Source: Idiomarina fontislapidosi
GTDB lineage: Bacteria > Pseudomonadota > Gammaproteobacteria > Enterobacterales > Alteromonadaceae
NCBI RefSeq assembly: GCF_003226255.1
Contig: NZ_QJST01000009.1
Coordinates: 1-64,000, forward strand
Reading direction: 5' to 3'
DNA: 64,000 nucleotides
Part shown: positions 26,218 through 35,924 of the stretch, piece after piece
Layout: every line of letters begins with the position of its first letter
Numbering within the stretch: the first letter of the stretch is position 1
Notes under the pieces: model-generated
The model's input: the letters and a program-made list of their open reading frames with translations, nothing else
Told to the model about the DNA's origin: nothing
Databases searched by the model: none
Translations under genes and position numbers: made by a program

Positions 26218-27435
26218 TCATTTTCGAAAGTGCTTGTGGTAATGGGTGGCAATATGGTGAATAAGCTGTTGGGCGAGCATTTGCTTGCTTTGCTGCTCAA
26301 ATACGACACGATCATCTTCGCTTAATACGACAACGGCATTGTCGTCGCTGTTAAAGCCGATGGCTGTGTTGCTGACGTCGTTGGCGACAATAAGCGCAAG
26401 TTTTTTACGCTTGAGTTTGTCAAGCGCGTAAGCTTCTACATCACGTGTTTCGGCCGCAAAGCCTACACACATGGGTGGTTTTGTCTGTGCGGCAATGGTT
26501 TTTAAAATATCGGGGTTTTCAATCAGCTTAAGCGTAGGTGCACCGGTGTTTGCCGTTTTTTTCATTTTATGGTCAGCGACGTCAGCTACACGATAGTCTG
26601 CTACAGCAGCGCAGCCAATAAAAATGTCGGCAGCCTGAGCCAGCGCAGTATCTAACATATCTTGCGCTGACTCGACATCGATGCGCTGCACACCGGGTGG
26701 GGTGGCAAGATCGACCGGACCGGCGATTAACGTTACGTTAGCGCCTTGTTGCGCAGCGGCGTGTGCTAATGCAAAACCCATTTTTCCTGAACTGTGATTG
26801 CTAATATAACGCACGGGATCGATGGGCTCGCGGGTGGGTCCCGCAGTAATCGTAACGTGAACACCGTCGAGTAGCTGAGTGCTCGGCCCCTGTAATTGCT
26901 CGATAATAAATGCTTTAAGTTGGTACGGTTCGCTCATGCGACCGGCTCCCACGTCACCGCAGGCTTGTGAACCAGATTCCGGTCCAACGACATGCACGCC
27001 GCGAGCTGTCAGTAATTGCATGTTGGCTTGCACGGCGGGGTGTTTCCACATTTGTTGGTTCATTGCAGGCGCCAACACGAGGGGAGCCGAGGTGGCCAAA
27101 CACACGGTACCTAGCAGGTCGTCAGCAAAGCCATGAGCCAGCCGGGCAAGCGTATTGGCACTGGCGGGTGCAATCATGACAAGATCGGCCCATTTAGCCA
27201 ATTCAATATGCCCCATGCCCGCTTCAGCACGCGTATCGAGTAGCTCTGTGTGAACCTCTTCACCCGAAACGGCTTGCAGTGTCATTGGAGTAACAAAGGC
27301 TGAACCACCTTGCGTGAGTATGACACGGACCTGCGCACCTTCATCCTTAAGGCGACGTATCAATTCAGGTATTTTGTAAGCAGCAATGCCGCCCGTAATA
27401 CCGAGTAAAATATGTTGACCTGCGAGTGCGCTCAT
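26218..27435 (-). CDS. coaBC: Bifunctional phosphopantothenoylcysteine decarboxylase/synthetase
   Basis: Two steps of coenzyme A synthesis in one 405-residue chain. The CoaC half (1-190) has the flavin-site GHIELAKWADLVMIAPASANT, shortened to its active histidine block GHIELAKW, plus PAMNQQMW and the catalytic cysteine in SQACGDVGAGRM. The CoaB half has GPTREPIDPVRYISNHSSG, the CTP/4'-phosphopantothenate binding segment, and a KMKK loop. It is divergent from radC and is the first gene of coaBC-dut-slmA. coaD, another CoA gene, is elsewhere in the window. Confidence 0.96.
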   Translation of the reverse strand: MSALAGQHILLGITGGIAAYKIPELIRRLKDEGAQVRVILTQGGSAFVTPMTLQAVSGEEVHTELLDTRAEAGMGHIELAKWADLVMIAPASANTLARLAHGFADDLLGTVCLATSAPLVLAPAMNQQMWKHPAVQANMQLLTARGVHVVGPESGSQACGDVGAGRMSEPYQLKAFIIEQLQGPSTQLLDGVHVTITAGPTREPIDPVRYISNHSSGKMGFALAHAAAQQGANVTLIAGPVDLATPPGVQRIDVESAQDMLDTALAQAADIFIGCAAVADYRVADVADHKMKKTANTGAPTLKLIENPDILKTIAAQTKPPMCVGFAAETRDVEAYALDKLKRKKLALIVANDVSNTAIGFNSDDNAVVVLSEDDRVVFEQQSKQMLAQQLIHHIATHYHKHFRK

Positions 27436-27541
27436 GATGATTCACCAACGTGCGTATGTTAAGACACGTAAAGATAACATGAGCTACGCCAAGGCGGTAG
27501 TCTGTACAGCTAGACTCTAGCATTTTAGCGGAGCCTAAAAG

Positions 27542-28216
27542 ATGAGTGTAAAGTTGTGGCCAGAGTCTGAACGTCCTCGCGAAAAACTGCAGCAAATGGG
27601 GGCGGGCGCGTTATCGGATGCGGAGCTATTGGCCATTTTATTGGGCAGTGGTTGCCGAGGACTCGATGTCGTTAGTTTTGCGCGCCAACTGTTGGTTCAA
27701 TTTAATGGCATCGGACCGTTGTTAACGTCATCGAACGAACAATTAAAGACCGTCAAAGGACTTGGGCCGGCACGTATTAATCAGCTACAGGTGGTGCTTG
27801 AGCTCTCCAAACGCTATTTGGCATGGCAGCTTTCTCGGCGCGATGGGTTCACCGAACCCGCCATGGTTAAGGAGTACTTATCGACTCAGTTGCGTCATCA
27901 GCGGCGCGAAGTGTTTGCGCTTTTGTTATTAGACAGCCAACATCGCTTGTTACGTTACGAGGAACTTTTTTATGGCACCATCAATGCGGCGCCTGTTTAT
28001 CCAAGGGAGGTGCTTAAACTGGTCATGCAGCATAATGCCGCTGCGGTTATCCTTGCACATAATCACCCTTCGGGGGTTGCCGAGCCAAGCCAAGCGGATA
28101 AACGTGTGACCGAACGACTGCAAAAAGCGCTCTCATTAATCGATGTTGCATTGCTTGATCATTTTGTGATCGGGAGCGGCGATCCGGTGTCATTTGCCGA
28201 ACGAGGGCTTATTTAA
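27542..28216 (+). CDS. radC: RadC-family JAMM-domain protein
   Basis: A 224-residue protein with an N-terminal helix-hairpin-helix segment (VKGLGPARINQLQ) and a C-terminal JAMM metal-binding domain. HNHPSGVAEPSQAD carries the zinc ligands with the upstream glutamate in RREVFALL. The old radiation-repair role in E. coli is not supported and the true function is unclear. Neighbours coaBC (divergent) and rpmB-rpmG (downstream) are conserved. Confidence 0.95.
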   Translation: MSVKLWPESERPREKLQQMGAGALSDAELLAILLGSGCRGLDVVSFARQLLVQFNGIGPLLTSSNEQLKTVKGLGPARINQLQVVLELSKRYLAWQLSRRDGFTEPAMVKEYLSTQLRHQRREVFALLLLDSQHRLLRYEELFYGTINAAPVYPREVLKLVMQHNAAAVILAHNHPSGVAEPSQADKRVTERLQKALSLIDVALLDHFVIGSGDPVSFAERGLI

Positions 28217-28295
28217 TAATCACTGGAGATCTGTTGCAAGATAGCGTAAAATTGCGCCCGAATGATCACAGAGATCAAAAAACCGCCGTTTTAGC

Positions 28296-28324
28296 TTGAT
28301 TAGCGGGCCTGTTTGCTGTATAAA
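28296..28324 (+). promoter_or_regulatory. Sigma-70 promoter of rpmB-rpmG
   Basis: TTGATT and TATAAA separated by exactly 17 bases, 73 bases before the rpmB start. The near-consensus boxes fit the strong expression of ribosomal protein genes. Confidence 0.75.
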
Positions 28325-28396
28325 ATGCGCCCTCGGATTTCTAGGCAAGGTCAAATTGGGCGACAGGCGAGCTTGCAGCAATTTTGGAGTAAAGAC

Positions 28397-28633
28397 ATGT
28401 CACAAGTATGCCAAGTTACAGGTAAGCGTCCGGTAGTCGGTAACAACCGCTCGCACGCACGCAATGCGACTAAGCGTCGCTTTTTACCAAACTTACAAAC
28501 TCACCGCTTCTGGGTTGAAAGCGAGAAGCGTTGGGTCAAATTACGCATTTCTACCAAAGGTATGCGTATCATCGATAAAAATGGTATCGACTCGGTATTA
28601 GCGGATCTCCGCGGCCGTGGTATCAAGGTGTAA
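28397..28633 (+). CDS. rpmB: 50S ribosomal protein L28
   Basis: A 78-residue basic protein of the large subunit, with [12 protein letters not shown] at the start and [18 protein letters not shown] as the conserved body. The start at 28397 has GGAG nine bases upstream; the longer frame from 28313 would run through the promoter region. It is co-transcribed with rpmG. Confidence 0.97.
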   Translation: MSQVCQVTGKRPVVGNNRSHARNATKRRFLPNLQTHRFWVESEKRWVKLRISTKGMRIIDKNGIDSVLADLRGRGIKV

Positions 28634-28645
28634 GGAAAAGATATT

Positions 28646-28801
28646 ATGCGCGATAAGATTCGTTTGGTGTCGTCTGCGGGTACTGGTTACTTCTACACCA
28701 CAGACAAAAATAAACGCACCATGCCAGAAAAAATGGAAATCAAAAAGTTCGATCCAGTGGTTCGTAAACACGTGATTTTCAAAGAAGCTAAAATCAAGTA
28801 A
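28646..28801 (+). CDS. rpmG: 50S ribosomal protein L33
   Basis: A 51-residue protein, [18 protein letters not shown] at the start and [10 protein letters not shown] at the end. This is the cysteine-free form of L33, which does not need zinc. AAGGA lies 10 bases before the ATG. It sits 12 bases after rpmB and is followed by a strong terminator. Confidence 0.96.
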   Translation: MRDKIRLVSSAGTGYFYTTDKNKRTMPEKMEIKKFDPVVRKHVIFKEAKIK

Positions 28802-28817
28802 TTTGATTTTGTTTCAC

Positions 28818-28848
28818 AAAAAACCGGCTTTATCGCCGGTTTTTTTAT
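28818..28848 (+). terminator. Rho-independent terminator of rpmB-rpmG
   Basis: Stem AAACCGGC / GCCGGTTT with loop TTTATC and a run of T. Because the A-rich 5' flank mirrors the T run, it could also stop transcription of the minus-strand gene downstream. Confidence 0.9.
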
Positions 28849-28874
28849 GCCTGCAATATGCCTGCAAAAAGGTG

Positions 28875-29513
28875 TTAGCGAGGCGGATCAATGATCCCCG
28901 ATATGCTCGAGTTGAGTCGGAACCACCCGGTTAAGCTGAAGCGATCTCGTTGGCTCGGCAGCACTTCATGCACAAATTGGTCACTAAGAAACACCACCAG
29001 GGTGCCTCTTTTTGGCAAGACAGTTTCTAGCACTTCTCCCCGTTTGCCATACATGACGAGCTGACCCCCATCTGTGTCGCTCCATTCAGGATTTAGATAA
29101 AGCACGGTCGTAAGTTTACGGTTGCTTTTACCTTTGAAAGCGTCGAGGTGCTTTTTATAAAAAGCGCCTTTAGGGTAGTGTGCCAGGTGACATTCGTAAT
29201 CGAACAAGCCCATGAAGAGAGAACGGTTTACTGCTTGGCGCAGCTGTTCCATGATATTTAAAAAGGGCTCGCCATAGGCACTGGTATCATCTAACCAAAT
29301 AATCTTATCGTTTCGTACCATCGTATTAATGGCATGGCTTTGTGCGCGACCAATGGCTGCCGTTTGCCAATGCGGTGATGCAATCTGACTCGCCTCTTGA
29401 TACAAAGGTTCAGCTATCGTTTGCGGTAGAAAACCGGGAACGATTGCGTAGCCGCGCTCAACAAGCGCGTCGAGGATTGATTCGATATGATGGGGTATTT
29501 TTTCCATAGCCAT
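28875..29513 (-). CDS. 2-oxoglutarate/Fe(II) oxygenase (prolyl hydroxylase-like)
   Basis: A 212-residue protein of the 2OG-Fe(II) oxygenase superfamily. The iron ligands appear as HLDAF (H...D) and FVHEVLP (distal H), and the 2-oxoglutarate-binding arginine as RFSLTGWFR. Its pattern resembles bacterial prolyl 4-hydroxylase-type SM-20/PKHD proteins. The substrate is unknown; ribosomal or elongation-factor hydroxylation is known for related bacterial enzymes. It is a single gene, convergent with rpmG. Confidence 0.8.
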   Translation of the reverse strand: MAMEKIPHHIESILDALVERGYAIVPGFLPQTIAEPLYQEASQIASPHWQTAAIGRAQSHAINTMVRNDKIIWLDDTSAYGEPFLNIMEQLRQAVNRSLFMGLFDYECHLAHYPKGAFYKKHLDAFKGKSNRKLTTVLYLNPEWSDTDGGQLVMYGKRGEVLETVLPKRGTLVVFLSDQFVHEVLPSQRDRFSLTGWFRLNSSISGIIDPPR

Positions 29514-29586
29514 GTTTAAATGATATGAGCGGCGAGAATATAAAGTATTATTGTAAAATCAACAATTGTTTTAGCTAAGATGGCTT

Positions 29587-30072
29587 ATGGATATTAATGA
29601 GAAACGACGCTTTTTCGGGCTGACCTTAAAAAAAAGCACATGGAACAACATTATTGTTTATATCGTGCTTCTCATCGTTGCCGTTTTTTGGTTTGTTTTT
29701 CCTAATCCAAATACCGCGATAAATTCAGGCCCCACCGAGCGCTTAATGAGTGACACCGACCAGCTGACTGGGATCGAGTTTGCCAATGTTACTTATCAGT
29801 TTGATGGGCAACAATGGCAGTGCCAAGGTCCTTGTAACGAATCCACGCAACACATTGAGGCGCTCGTTGACCGATGGCAAAACTTAGCAATCTCATCGAC
29901 CAGCCAGCGCCCACAGGGCGAGGCAACATCGGTGATTTTGTTTTTTGCCAATCAAAATTATGCACAAGTCGAGCTTTATAGCGAGCCGACCGTTATTCTT
30001 AGATTACCGCAGCAGGATCAGTTATTTTTAATTGAGAATGCGACCCACGCATCATTAACCCCAACGAATTAG
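29587..30072 (+). CDS. Hypothetical protein with N-terminal membrane anchor
   Basis: A 161-residue protein with a basic N-terminus, one membrane segment (about 20-38) and an extracytoplasmic domain of about 120 residues. That domain contains two cysteines four apart in WQCQGPCN. No family is recognised. It lies 13 bases before mutM and is likely co-transcribed with it. The start at 29587 fits the predicted membrane segment. Confidence 0.6.
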   Translation: MDINEKRRFFGLTLKKSTWNNIIVYIVLLIVAVFWFVFPNPNTAINSGPTERLMSDTDQLTGIEFANVTYQFDGQQWQCQGPCNESTQHIEALVDRWQNLAISSTSQRPQGEATSVILFFANQNYAQVELYSEPTVILRLPQQDQLFLIENATHASLTPTN

Positions 30073-30085
30073 ATGGAGCCATGTT

Positions 30086-30898
30086 GTGCCAGAGTTACCA
30101 GAAGTTGAAGTGAGCCGAATGGGCATCGCCCCGCACATCGAGGGGCATAGGGTAAACAAGGTTAATGTTCATGATGCCCGATTGCGATGGCCCGTACCTG
30201 AGCAAGTTCATCAGGTTGAAGGGTGCCGTTTGCTTCGCGTGACCCGTCGTGCGAAATATCTACTATTAGAGACTGAGCAGGGGGTGTTAATTTTACACCT
30301 TGGGATGTCTGGGAAGTTACGCGTTGTGCCTATCGAAACACCGCGCGTAAAACACGACCATATCGAAATAGAGTTCGATACGGGGCACTGTTTGCGACTC
30401 AACGATCCACGCCGTTTCGGCGCATTGCTGTTTACTGAGGATAACGTCGAGGAGCACAAGTTGTTGGCGATGTTGGGTCCAGAGCCACTGACTGAATCGT
30501 TTACGGCCGACTACCTATTTCAGCGTTCGCGGGATAAAAAGCAGCCTATTAAAACCTTTATTATGGATAACCATCAAGTGGTCGGAGTCGGTAATATCTA
30601 CGCCAACGAAGCGTTATTTAAGGCTGGCATTCATCCAAAGCGGGCAGCGGGCGCTATCAGTAAAGCGCGTTACCAACGTTTAGTGAAGCACATTAAAGAA
30701 ACCTTAGCCGAAGCGATACAACAGGGAGGCACGACATTGCGTGATTTTACCCGTGCCGATGGTTCCCCCGGCTATTTTGCCCAAAAGCTGCAAGTGTATG
30801 GGCGCGGTGGCAAGATGTGTATGCGTTGCAAAAAGCCCTTAAAGGAGATCCGCCTGGGTCAACGCAGCACCGTTTATTGCACTCAATGTCAACGCTAA
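30086..30898 (+). CDS. mutM: Formamidopyrimidine-DNA glycosylase
   Basis: Removes oxidised purines such as 8-oxoguanine and nicks the abasic site. The mature N-terminus is PELPEVE with the catalytic proline and Glu3; a conserved lysine follows in [10 protein letters not shown]. The helix-two-turn-helix contains [11 protein letters not shown] and the C-terminal zinc finger has CMRCKKP and CTQC. The start is GTG with GGAG before it. The stop overlaps the bioH stop from the other strand by four bases. Confidence 0.97.
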   Translation: MPELPEVEVSRMGIAPHIEGHRVNKVNVHDARLRWPVPEQVHQVEGCRLLRVTRRAKYLLLETEQGVLILHLGMSGKLRVVPIETPRVKHDHIEIEFDTGHCLRLNDPRRFGALLFTEDNVEEHKLLAMLGPEPLTESFTADYLFQRSRDKKQPIKTFIMDNHQVVGVGNIYANEALFKAGIHPKRAAGAISKARYQRLVKHIKETLAEAIQQGGTTLRDFTRADGSPGYFAQKLQVYGRGGKMCMRCKKPLKEIRLGQRSTVYCTQCQR

Positions 30899-31662
30899 TT
30901 GGATGTTAAGAATCCCGTCACTTGCTCGACGAATAACTCAGGCTCCGTGATAAATGGAGCATGCGCACTTTCGCTAAACACATAACTCGACGTATGTGGT
31001 GCTAGCTTATCGGTTGCCTGAGCGGCGTTTAGCGGGACTAAACCGTCGAGACGCCCATAGAGACGCAGCATCGGCACTTGAATGGATTGTAGCGTCTCTC
31101 TGAGGTCTGTTTGCTCCAATAGCGTCAGTCCTCTTGATAGTGTTTCTGCCGACGCTAGTGGTGATTCAAATAACCATTGTTTGAGCTGCTTCACCTGTTG
31201 CTTTGCGTCCTTACTCCCCATTGCTTGTAATGCTAGGAACCGCTCAACCGTTTTACGAAAGTCGTGTTGTAAGTCTTTCTCGAGCTGTGCCATTAAGCGC
31301 GGCTTAATACCAGGCCAGTTTGCCTGTTCCAAAAAGTAGGGTGATGAGGCGACAGTAATCAATGTCTTCACGCGTTCAGGATACTCGGCTGTTATCGCTG
31401 TAGCGACCAAGCCGCCCATTGACCAACCTAAAACATGAAACTGCTCTGGCAGGTGCGGTAACAGTTGCTCGGCGACTGCATTAACCGAAGTCGCTAAAGG
31501 TGTCTCGTAGCTATCACCAAATCCAGGTAAGTCAACGAGCCAAAGTCTAAAATGTTGACTGAGTTGTGTTTGTACCGTACTCCAAACATGGCGGTTCAAC
31601 CCCCAGCCATGGAGTACAACTAAATCCTCACCTTGTCCTAATTGGGTAATCGCAATACTCAC
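30895..31662 (-). CDS. bioH: Pimeloyl-ACP methyl ester carboxylesterase BioH
   Basis: Alpha/beta hydrolase that frees pimeloyl-ACP for biotin synthesis. [14 protein letters not shown] forms the oxyanion loop, the nucleophile is in LGWSMGGL, the Asp in YGRLDGLVP and the His in SAHAPFI. GTG at 31662 is preferred as start because the ATG at 31698 would overlap the divergent comF gene; that choice is not certain. Pairing of bioH with comF is common in gammaproteobacteria. No other biotin genes are present in the window. Confidence 0.9.
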   Translation of the reverse strand: MSIAITQLGQGEDLVVLHGWGLNRHVWSTVQTQLSQHFRLWLVDLPGFGDSYETPLATSVNAVAEQLLPHLPEQFHVLGWSMGGLVATAITAEYPERVKTLITVASSPYFLEQANWPGIKPRLMAQLEKDLQHDFRKTVERFLALQAMGSKDAKQQVKQLKQWLFESPLASAETLSRGLTLLEQTDLRETLQSIQVPMLRLYGRLDGLVPLNAAQATDKLAPHTSSYVFSESAHAPFITEPELFVEQVTGFLTSN

Positions 31663-31687
31663 TATAATTCTCTTTTTAACCGACTTA

Positions 31688-32440
31688 ATGACACGCATGC
31701 TGAATTGGCTTACTCACCTGGCTATCATACTGCAATCGAATGATTGTGTCTTTTGCCAACAAGCAACGCGCTCGTTAACGGGCATATGTGACGTGTGCAG
31801 CGAACAGCTGCCTCGTATGTTTCCTCGGTCGTATCAACATGTGTTGCTCAGTCATGCGCCACAGTTTGCCGCGCACATGCTAAAGCGACAGCGGCTGTGC
31901 ATCAGTGTGTGGCGGTATCGGCAATCGATTCGTTGGTTATTAAACCGGTACAAAGAGGGAGGAAACAGCCACTGGTCACGGTTATTGGCATTGCAGCTGA
32001 GCGCCCAGATCATTTTTGCATACCGGTATCACGGGCTTGCCTTACCCGACTGCCTCGTCGCGATGCCCTGCACCGAGTCCGATTGGCTACAGCGTGGTTT
32101 TCATCCTGCTGGGCTGATTACCTATGAATGCGGTCGGTTGCTTAATATCGAAGTGGTTAAGCGTGGACTCTATTGGATAAAGCGCGTTGAGAAACAAAAG
32201 CGTGTGGGGCGTCAGCAACGGTGGCTTAATCGGTTAGATGCCATTCGTGCAACACGAGCATTATCGGATCGCTCGATTGCCGTGATTGACGACATATGTA
32301 CGACAGGCGCGAGTTTATGTGCAGCAAGCGAGGCTGTATATAGGGTAGGCGCGTGCACGGTGGATGTGTGGAGCTTAGCATACAACCCTCGACAGTCCCG
32401 TTCGGACACTAGTCTTTTAGACCTGTCTGCGTTAGAATAA
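31688..32440 (+). CDS. comF: ComF-family protein
   Basis: A protein of about 250 residues with an N-terminal CVFC / CDVC zinc ribbon and a C-terminal phosphoribosyltransferase domain whose PRPP loop is [11 protein letters not shown]. ComF is needed for DNA uptake during natural competence in several bacteria. An alternative start is the ATG at 31697. It is divergent from bioH and 38 bases before nfuA. The region [19 protein letters not shown], shortened to the block WLQRGFHPA, is the usual family core. Confidence 0.92.
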   Translation: MTRMLNWLTHLAIILQSNDCVFCQQATRSLTGICDVCSEQLPRMFPRSYQHVLLSHAPQFAAHMLKRQRLCISVWRYRQSIRWLLNRYKEGGNSHWSRLLALQLSAQIIFAYRYHGLALPDCLVAMPCTESDWLQRGFHPAGLITYECGRLLNIEVVKRGLYWIKRVEKQKRVGRQQRWLNRLDAIRATRALSDRSIAVIDDICTTGASLCAASEAVYRVGACTVDVWSLAYNPRQSRSDTSLLDLSALE

Positions 32441-32478
32441 AACCTAGTAAATTACTCAAGTATAGGGACGGTGAAATT

Positions 32479-33057
32479 ATGATCCGCATTTCGGAATCTG
32501 CACAAAAGCACTTCTGTAAGTTGTTAGCTGATCAGCCCGAAGGCACTAACATTCGCGTGTTTGTTGTTAATCCAGGTATGCCGAATGCTGAGTGCGGTGT
32601 ATCTTACTGCCCACCCGATTCAGTTGAACCGGATGATGAGCGTCTACCGTTTAATGGTTTTGACGCCGTCGTTGATTCAGGAAGTGCGCCGTTTTTAGAA
32701 GACGCTGTTATTGATTTTGAAGAGCAAGAGCTTGGCTCGCAACTGACACTCAAAGCGCCCAACGCAAAAGCACGTAAAGTGGCCGACGACGCGCCTTTAA
32801 TCGATCGCGTCGAGTACGTTATCCAAGCCGAAATTAACCCGCAGCTTGCTAACCACGGCGGTCATGTATTGGTCACTGAAATCACTGAAGACGGCAAAGC
32901 CGTACTGCAATTTGGTGGTGGCTGTAATGGCTGTAGTATGATCGATGTCACTGTTAAAAACGGTATCGAGAAAGAGTTGATTGAGCGCTTCCCAAATGAG
33001 ATTACCGGCGTCAGAGATGTGACTGAACATGAACGGGGCGAGCACTCTTACTACTAA
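32479..33057 (+). CDS. nfuA: Fe-S biogenesis protein NfuA
   Basis: A 192-residue carrier that passes 4Fe-4S clusters to target proteins. The N-terminal A-type-like domain lacks the full cluster cysteines, as in known NfuA. The C-terminal Nfu domain has the CxxC in [15 protein letters not shown]. Its place after bioH/comF is conserved (bioH-comF-nfuA). Start codon preceded by GGGACGGTG. Confidence 0.96.
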   Translation: MIRISESAQKHFCKLLADQPEGTNIRVFVVNPGMPNAECGVSYCPPDSVEPDDERLPFNGFDAVVDSGSAPFLEDAVIDFEEQELGSQLTLKAPNAKARKVADDAPLIDRVEYVIQAEINPQLANHGGHVLVTEITEDGKAVLQFGGGCNGCSMIDVTVKNGIEKELIERFPNEITGVRDVTEHERGEHSYY

Positions 33058-33173
33058 GCGTATCTAGTTATACAAGCTTACAGAATCTTTACAAAATTTG
33101 TTAAGCAAATGTGATCCCTCGCATTTAAGTGCATCGTAGTGATATTTGCCCTAATCATTACGAGGAAATTACA

Positions 33174-34568
33174 ATGCGAGGAATCACAAAGTTTAGTCTA
33201 CTACTTTTGCCGACGCTTGTCTTGTCAGGTTGTTGGCTAGATGACGACGACAACGACGATGATGTTGTTGTTGAGCCTACCCCAGAAAGCAGTTTTATCC
33301 GCGTTCACCACACCGCATCTGACGCACCAAACGTCAATGTACTCGCGGGCGATACCGCGTTATTAGAAGATGTACCTTACCAAGCCAGCTCTGATGTGCT
33401 TGAAGTTGAAGCCGGTGACTACTCAATTACGGTCGAAGGCATCCTACCTGATGAGTCGACCGCTGCTGTCATCGGTCCTGCCGATCTGACCTTCAACGCT
33501 GATACCCGTTATGAAGTATTTGCTGTTGGTAATGTCGGTGATGAGAGTATCGAGCCATTAGTCATCAGTAATCCAGTATCTGGCGTTGAAAGTGGCAATA
33601 GCCGTATTCAAGTTGTACATGCCGCCTATAATGCTCCTGGTGTTGATGTCTACCTGACCGCACCTGATGCTGCGCTGGCAGATGCCTCACCTGCCGCCAC
33701 GCTTGAGTTTAGTGATGACTCTGGTCAAGTGTCTGTCGAAGCGGGTGATTATCGCGTACGGTTAACACCAGTCGGTGAGACGACCGTTGTGTATGATTCA
33801 GGAACGCTGTCACTTCCAGACGGCAGTGATTATATCGTCGCCGCCACTGACAACACAGCAACCGGCGATTCGCCCGTTACCCTGCAAATTGCAACAGGCG
33901 ACGGTACGGTATTGGTGCCTGATGCCAATGCCGGTGCCGATGTTCGTGTGATCCATGCCGCGGCCGATGCGCCGAACGTTGATGTCACGCTTAATAATGC
34001 CGCTGACCCACAGATCAGTGATCTTGCCTTTAAGTCTGCAACTGATTACATCAATGTGGCCGAAGGCGATTACTTAGTTGATGTGGCAGCAACGGGTGGT
34101 ACGCCACAAGTGTTAGATGATATCGAGTTCTCATTAGCAGCAACAACGAGCTACAGCATTTATGCCGTGGGCGCCTTAGGTGATGAGTCGTTAGCCTTGC
34201 AAGCAGTGACCGAGCAACGTCGCAGTATCGCTACGGCTGCTCAACTTCAGGTGGTTCATGCATCGCCTTCAGCTGGCAATGTCGATATCTATTTAACTGC
34301 CGGTGAAGACATCAGTGATGCCGACCCAGCTGTAGCTGATGTGCCTTTTGATATCGACGGTTTGGTATCAACAGGTAGCTTACAAGTTGCACCAGGCGAG
34401 TATTACGTCACCGTGACAGCTGCTGGCACCAAGACCGCGGCAATTGGCCCTGCGTTATTTAACTTAGAAGGCGGTGGCATCTATACCGTCGTCGCGGTAG
34501 ACGCAGATGGTGGTGGTACACCGCCTCAAGTGGTTCTGCTAGACGATTTGGCGACCCCTGCGCAGTAA
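33174..34568 (+). CDS. DUF4397 lipoprotein with four repeats
   Basis: Lipoprotein of 464 residues. The lipobox LVLSGC places the lipidated cysteine at residue 20, followed by an extremely acidic linker (DDDDNDDD). Four DUF4397-type repeats begin near residues 40, 143, 255 and 356, each with a R/Q-V-x-H-x-x-x-x-A-x-x-V-D motif. The start at 33174 has AGGAAA upstream and yields the signal peptide. Function unknown; likely in the outer membrane, since residue +2 is tryptophan, not aspartate. The end overlaps the convergent MATE gene by 30 bases. Confidence 0.8.
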   Translation: MRGITKFSLLLLPTLVLSGCWLDDDDNDDDVVVEPTPESSFIRVHHTASDAPNVNVLAGDTALLEDVPYQASSDVLEVEAGDYSITVEGILPDESTAAVIGPADLTFNADTRYEVFAVGNVGDESIEPLVISNPVSGVESGNSRIQVVHAAYNAPGVDVYLTAPDAALADASPAATLEFSDDSGQVSVEAGDYRVRLTPVGETTVVYDSGTLSLPDGSDYIVAATDNTATGDSPVTLQIATGDGTVLVPDANAGADVRVIHAAADAPNVDVTLNNAADPQISDLAFKSATDYINVAEGDYLVDVAATGGTPQVLDDIEFSLAATTSYSIYAVGALGDESLALQAVTEQRRSIATAAQLQVVHASPSAGNVDIYLTAGEDISDADPAVADVPFDIDGLVSTGSLQVAPGEYYVTVTAAGTKTAAIGPALFNLEGGGIYTVVAVDADGGGTPPQVVLLDDLATPAQ

Positions 34569-35852
34569 CCAAAGCGTTTGATAAACTGCACGCATGATTA
34601 GAAAGCCACTCAGAGCCAGCCATAAACCATGGTTCTCGAGTGGCTTACTTAACCACCAGAGCGGAATAAACCCCGTAATCGCAGCCAGTAGCATGGTATC
34701 TCGCATGCCTTTTGACCACGATAAGCCAATGAATACGCCGTCCAGCCAATAGCTCCAATGAGCTAGCAAGGGAAGCGCGACCACCCAAGGCAAGAACGTC
34801 ATGGCGGTATTTACGACAGCACTTAGATCAGTAATTAAGCCAATAATGTGTTGCCCAAAGAGCCAGAATAGTAGCGAATAGCCAATAGCAAACAAGGCCG
34901 ACCATAACAGGGTAATGCGGCACCAATAACGAACCTGCTCAGGTCGTTTTTTACCTTTTGCTTCACCCGCCAGCGCTTCGACTGCATAGGCAATACCGTC
35001 AAGACCCAGTGATATGAGCATTAAAAACTGCATCAATACCGCATTGGCAGCGACAATCGTCGTACCATAGCGTGCGGCATATCCAGTCATCATTGCCATG
35101 CAAAGTTGTAGTGTCAGACTACGGACAAAAATATTACCGTTCGCCTGTAAAAATAACCGTAACTTGCTGATAACGATACGTGCTTTACTGAATTCCCAGC
35201 CGATGGTTTTACGGCACCAATAAAAACCCACGATGGCCGTTGCCCACTCGGCACATAATGAGGCGTAGGCAGCTCCTCTAACATTCATGTCTAGGCCGAC
35301 AATGAGTATGAGATCCAGTATGACATTGACTAAGTTGGTGATAATCACCAGCCACATCGCTGTTCGACTGTCTTGGCGTCCTAATAACACGCCAAGACAG
35401 ATAAGCGTGGTCAGCGCGGCAGGTGCTGACCATAGTCGAATTTGAATATAGTCACTTGCGTACCCAAGTAATTGTGGATCAGGGGCAACCAACCACAATG
35501 AAAACGACGTAATAAAAGGGCTTAGTGCAATAATGATCGCGCCGAGCAATAACGCGGTAAACAAACCGTGCGTGAATAGTTGGTGTTGCTCGGCATGATC
35601 GCGTGCGCCAAAGGCTTGTGCGACAGCACCTGTGGTTGCCATACGCAGGAATACTGCCAGTAAGTATAAAAAGCTGACGACCATGGCACCAATGGCGACA
35701 GATGACAGATAAACACTATTGGGCAGATGTCCAATGATGGCGGTGTCCACCAACCCCAGTAGGGGCGCCGCGATATTTGAGATGATCATGGGGAGTGCTA
35801 TCGCAAATACGCGTCGATGGTCAGCACGTGCAAAGCCGAAAACCGTTTGCAT
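34539..35852 (-). CDS. MATE-family efflux transporter (DinF-like)
   Basis: Integral membrane protein of about 437 residues with 12 predicted segments, of the multidrug and toxin extrusion family, DinF branch. The opening IALPMIISNIAAPLLGLVDTA is shortened here to PLLGLVDTAIIGHL, its signature. Start at 35852 (MQTVFGFARADHRR) is preferred, because the longer frame would run into the divergent deacetylase gene. Transport is driven by Na+ or H+. LexA does not obviously control it: no SOS box is seen upstream. Confidence 0.87.
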   Translation of the reverse strand: MQTVFGFARADHRRVFAIALPMIISNIAAPLLGLVDTAIIGHLPNSVYLSSVAIGAMVVSFLYLLAVFLRMATTGAVAQAFGARDHAEQHQLFTHGLFTALLLGAIIIALSPFITSFSLWLVAPDPQLLGYASDYIQIRLWSAPAALTTLICLGVLLGRQDSRTAMWLVIITNLVNVILDLILIVGLDMNVRGAAYASLCAEWATAIVGFYWCRKTIGWEFSKARIVISKLRLFLQANGNIFVRSLTLQLCMAMMTGYAARYGTTIVAANAVLMQFLMLISLGLDGIAYAVEALAGEAKGKKRPEQVRYWCRITLLWSALFAIGYSLLFWLFGQHIIGLITDLSAVVNTAMTFLPWVVALPLLAHWSYWLDGVFIGLSWSKGMRDTMLLAAITGFIPLWWLSKPLENHGLWLALSGFLIMRAVYQTLWLLRRGRQIV

Positions 35853-35924
35853 TAAGTGAATTCCAGTTAAATCATGTACACTGGTATCAATGTAACATTC
35901 ACCAGCCACTTTCTGGATAGTTTG

